A stretch of DNA of 6,763 nucleotides from Alkalibacterium sp046484155 (lineage in GTDB: Bacteria > Bacillota > Bacilli > Lactobacillales > Carnobacteriaceae_A), in the NCBI RefSeq assembly GCF_046484155.1, contig NZ_JAWOBT010000026.1:1-6763 (forward strand), given 5' to 3'. Below the pieces are notes generated by a model, which ran no database searches, was not told the DNA's origin, and worked only from the letters and a program-made list of their open reading frames with translations. The position numbers and the translations under genes were made by a program. Shown piece after piece: positions 5,372 through 6,763 of this stretch; the stretch's first letter is position 1; every line of letters begins with the position of its first letter.

Positions 5372-5538
5372 ATCAAGTTGGGAGTGATGCTATGCATAGG
5401 ATGACGTTCCTATCGTCTAGTGTCACTTTTTTCCTTGATATGACAAATCGACAGGTCGAAAAGGTTTCGTTTGGAATAGGAAACAGCGATCGTGAGCGAA
5501 CAATCAAATCGACTAGAGAAGACAGGGAGGAAGCAAAA
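5372..5538 (+). other. gldA-dhaK intercistronic region with hairpin and in-frame upstream ATG
   Basis: This gap is long for an operon. It holds ATAGGA/TCCTAT, a perfect 6-bp stem with a 6-nt loop (5396-5413). Around it, CTA (5390-5392 with 5418-5420) and GTGA/TCAC (5384-5387 with 5423-5426) can extend the stem through internal loops. Six Ts follow (5427-5432). That layout resembles a weak terminator or attenuator that could lower dhaKL relative to gldA transcripts. The gap also has an ATG at 5392 with GGGAG-like sequence before it, in frame with dhaK for 49 codons without a stop. Those 49 residues resemble no part of DhaK. Confidence 0.5.
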
Positions 5539-6528
5539 TTGAAAAAAATTATAAATGATTCGAGTAGAGTGGTCGATGAAATGATCGACGGGTTCTGTTT
5601 TGCTCATCAAGAACTGGTGAAAAAACTTGAAGACTATCGTGTGATCGTGAGTAGAGACATTGAAAACCAGGTCGGACTCGTCAGTGGTGGCGGCAGTGGC
5701 CATGAACCTGCTCATGCAGGCTTCATCGGGGAAGGCATGCTTTCTGCAGCGGTTTGCGGCGAAGTATTTACCTCCCCGACACCAGATCAAATACTAGAAG
5801 GGATCAAAGCGAGCGACAACGGACAGGGCGTCCTTCTGGTCGTGAAAAATTATACCGGTGACGTCATGAACTTTGACATGGCAAAAGAACTGGCTGAAAT
5901 GGAAGACATAGCAGTGGAAACGGTGCTGGTAGATGACGATATCGCGGTTGAAGACAGTACTTATACTGCAGGAAAAAGAGGCGTCGCCGGGACCATTTTT
6001 GTTCATAAGATCCTTGGAGCTTATGCGCGACAAGGAAAAACTTTACAGGAATTAAAAGAGCTTGGAGATGAGCTGGTCGGAAGGATCAAAACAATCGGGG
6101 TCGCTTTGACGGCTGCCACTGTTCCGGAAGTGGGCAAACCGGGTTTCGACCTGAGCGCTGATGAACTGGAGTATGGTGTAGGCATCCACGGAGAACCTGG
6201 ATACTTGAGAGAAAAATTAAAAACCTCTCAGGAGATCGCGAAAGAACTGGTGGATAAATTGTCCCAGTCCTTCACTTTTAAAGAGGATGGACAGTATGGG
6301 ATTTTAGTCAATGGCTTAGGAGCTACACCGTTGATGGAGCAATATATCTTTTTGAATGATGTCAAAAAAGAACTCGATGCATCAGACATGCAGATTGCCT
6401 ATACGAAAGTAGGGAACTATATGACGTCTCTCGATATGGCGGGAGTATCGTTGACGATGATCGAGTTTAGTGGAACAAGTGAAATATCTGCATTGAATGA
6501 AGAAGTAAATACAGCCAGCTGGGGATAG
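5539..6528 (+). CDS. dhaK: Dihydroxyacetone kinase subunit DhaK (PTS-dependent type)
   Basis: DhaK binds dihydroxyacetone covalently and passes it for phosphorylation to dihydroxyacetone phosphate, with DhaL carrying ADP/ATP and DhaM supplying phosphate from PEP. Starting at TTG 5539-5541 the protein has 329 residues, the family length, and begins MKKIINDSSRVVDEM as DhaK proteins do. AGGGAGG (5524-5530) lies 8 nt upstream. Catalytic residues are His55 in GGGSGHEPAHAG, Asp108 in NYTGDVMNF and the covalent Dha-binding His217 in GVGIHGEPG, each one residue offset from E. coli His56, Asp109 and His218 or nearly so. There is no fused DhaL domain, and dhaL follows separately, which identifies the PEP-dependent rather than ATP-dependent kinase. 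An in-frame ATG at 5392 would add 49 unrelated residues; I consider this unlikely. Its paralogue DhaQ is encoded at 2549-3535. Confidence 0.95.
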   Translation: MKKIINDSSRVVDEMIDGFCFAHQELVKKLEDYRVIVSRDIENQVGLVSGGGSGHEPAHAGFIGEGMLSAAVCGEVFTSPTPDQILEGIKASDNGQGVLLVVKNYTGDVMNFDMAKELAEMEDIAVETVLVDDDIAVEDSTYTAGKRGVAGTIFVHKILGAYARQGKTLQELKELGDELVGRIKTIGVALTAATVPEVGKPGFDLSADELEYGVGIHGEPGYLREKLKTSQEIAKELVDKLSQSFTFKEDGQYGILVNGLGATPLMEQYIFLNDVKKELDASDMQIAYTKVGNYMTSLDMAGVSLTMIEFSGTSEISALNEEVNTASWG

Positions 6529-6544
6529 GAAGGAATGAAAGGGA

Positions 6545-6763
6545 ATGACATTAACAACTGACGAAACAAGACAATGGTTACTTGAATTCGGTAAAAGGAT
6601 TCAAGAGCAGAAACAATATTTAAGTGATCTCGACCAGGCGATCGGCGATGGGGACCATGGCTCTAATATGTCACGAGGGGTAACGGCTGTCGAAGAAGCG
6701 ATCAAGGATGACAGTTTGACGAAACCCAGTGAGGTGATGAAAAAAGCAGCTATGGCGATGATC
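6545..6763 (+). CDS. dhaL: Dihydroxyacetone kinase ADP-binding subunit DhaL, 5' part only
   Basis: The window ends after 73 codons of this gene. The visible part begins MTLTTDETRQWL and contains the DhaL signature DQAIGDGDHGSNMSRG, with Asp30, Asp35 and Asp37 at the same positions as the magnesium/ADP-binding aspartates of E. coli DhaL, and His38. DhaL keeps ADP as a fixed cofactor, is re-phosphorylated by DhaM, and transfers phosphate to Dha held on DhaK. The gene starts 16 nt after the dhaK stop; AGGAAGGA (6527-6534) is the ribosome binding site, 10 nt from the ATG. An ATG at 6535 in another frame gives only eight codons. dhaM is expected next, beyond the window. Confidence 0.93.
   Translation, partial: MTLTTDETRQWLLEFGKRIQEQKQYLSDLDQAIGDGDHGSNMSRGVTAVEEAIKDDSLTKPSEVMKKAAMAMI

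Noticed and set aside
5441..5448. Second DhaS operator within the gldA-dhaK gap (TGACAAAT)
   Set aside because: Only one half-site is present; the expected partner half after 6 nt is absent.
5392..5538. Taking the ATG at 5392 as the dhaK start (378 residues)
   Set aside because: The first 49 residues resemble no DhaK. TTG 5539 has a better ribosome binding site and gives the canonical N-terminus and length.

Overview
The window is chromosomal DNA from a low-to-moderate GC Firmicute, most likely of the order Lactobacillales. The pointers are strong AGGAGG-type ribosome binding sites, use of GTG and TTG starts, a CcpA-type cre site, a PTS-type dihydroxyacetone (Dha) kinase, and a DhaS/DhaQ regulator pair of the kind characterised in Lactococcus lactis. 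I cannot fix the genus. The locus is a glycerol/dihydroxyacetone utilisation region.

Layout, left to right. Positions 1-688 hold no gene: first a terminator for an upstream gene outside the window, then a ~300-bp block dense in inverted repeats (about 108-415), then an extended -10 promoter for glpK. glpK (689-2212, +) encodes a full-length FGGY glycerol kinase. It lacks the histidine that is phosphorylated by HPr in typical Firmicute GlpK. Positions 2213-2548 are non-coding and contain a perfect 17-bp-stem terminator serving the leftward genes. dhaQ (2549-3535, -) and dhaS (3541-4089, -) form a tight leftward operon. They encode a Dha-sensing DhaK paralogue and a TetR-family regulator. The 178-bp divergent intergenic region (4090-4267) is the control centre. 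gldA (4268-5371, +), dhaK (5539-6528, +) and the start of dhaL (6545 to the window edge, +) form the rightward operon, which presumably continues with dhaM outside the window.

How it works together. GldA oxidises glycerol to Dha. DhaK and DhaL, with an expected DhaM, phosphorylate Dha to dihydroxyacetone phosphate using PEP. GlpK offers the alternative glycerol-3-phosphate route. By analogy with L. lactis, Dha bound by DhaQ switches on DhaS, which activates the operon. The sequence supports this directly. A 22-bp site at 4156-4177 closely resembles the published L. lactis DhaS operator. It abuts a very poor -35 element, and a near-consensus cre lies between that -35 and a perfect -10. This suggests induction by Dha gated by CcpA catabolite repression.

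The least explained material is the structured block upstream of glpK, the perfect palindrome over the dhaSQ -10, the duplicated 12-mer downstream of the gldA promoter, and the 167-nt gldA-dhaK gap. That gap contains a hairpin plus T-run and an in-frame upstream ATG.
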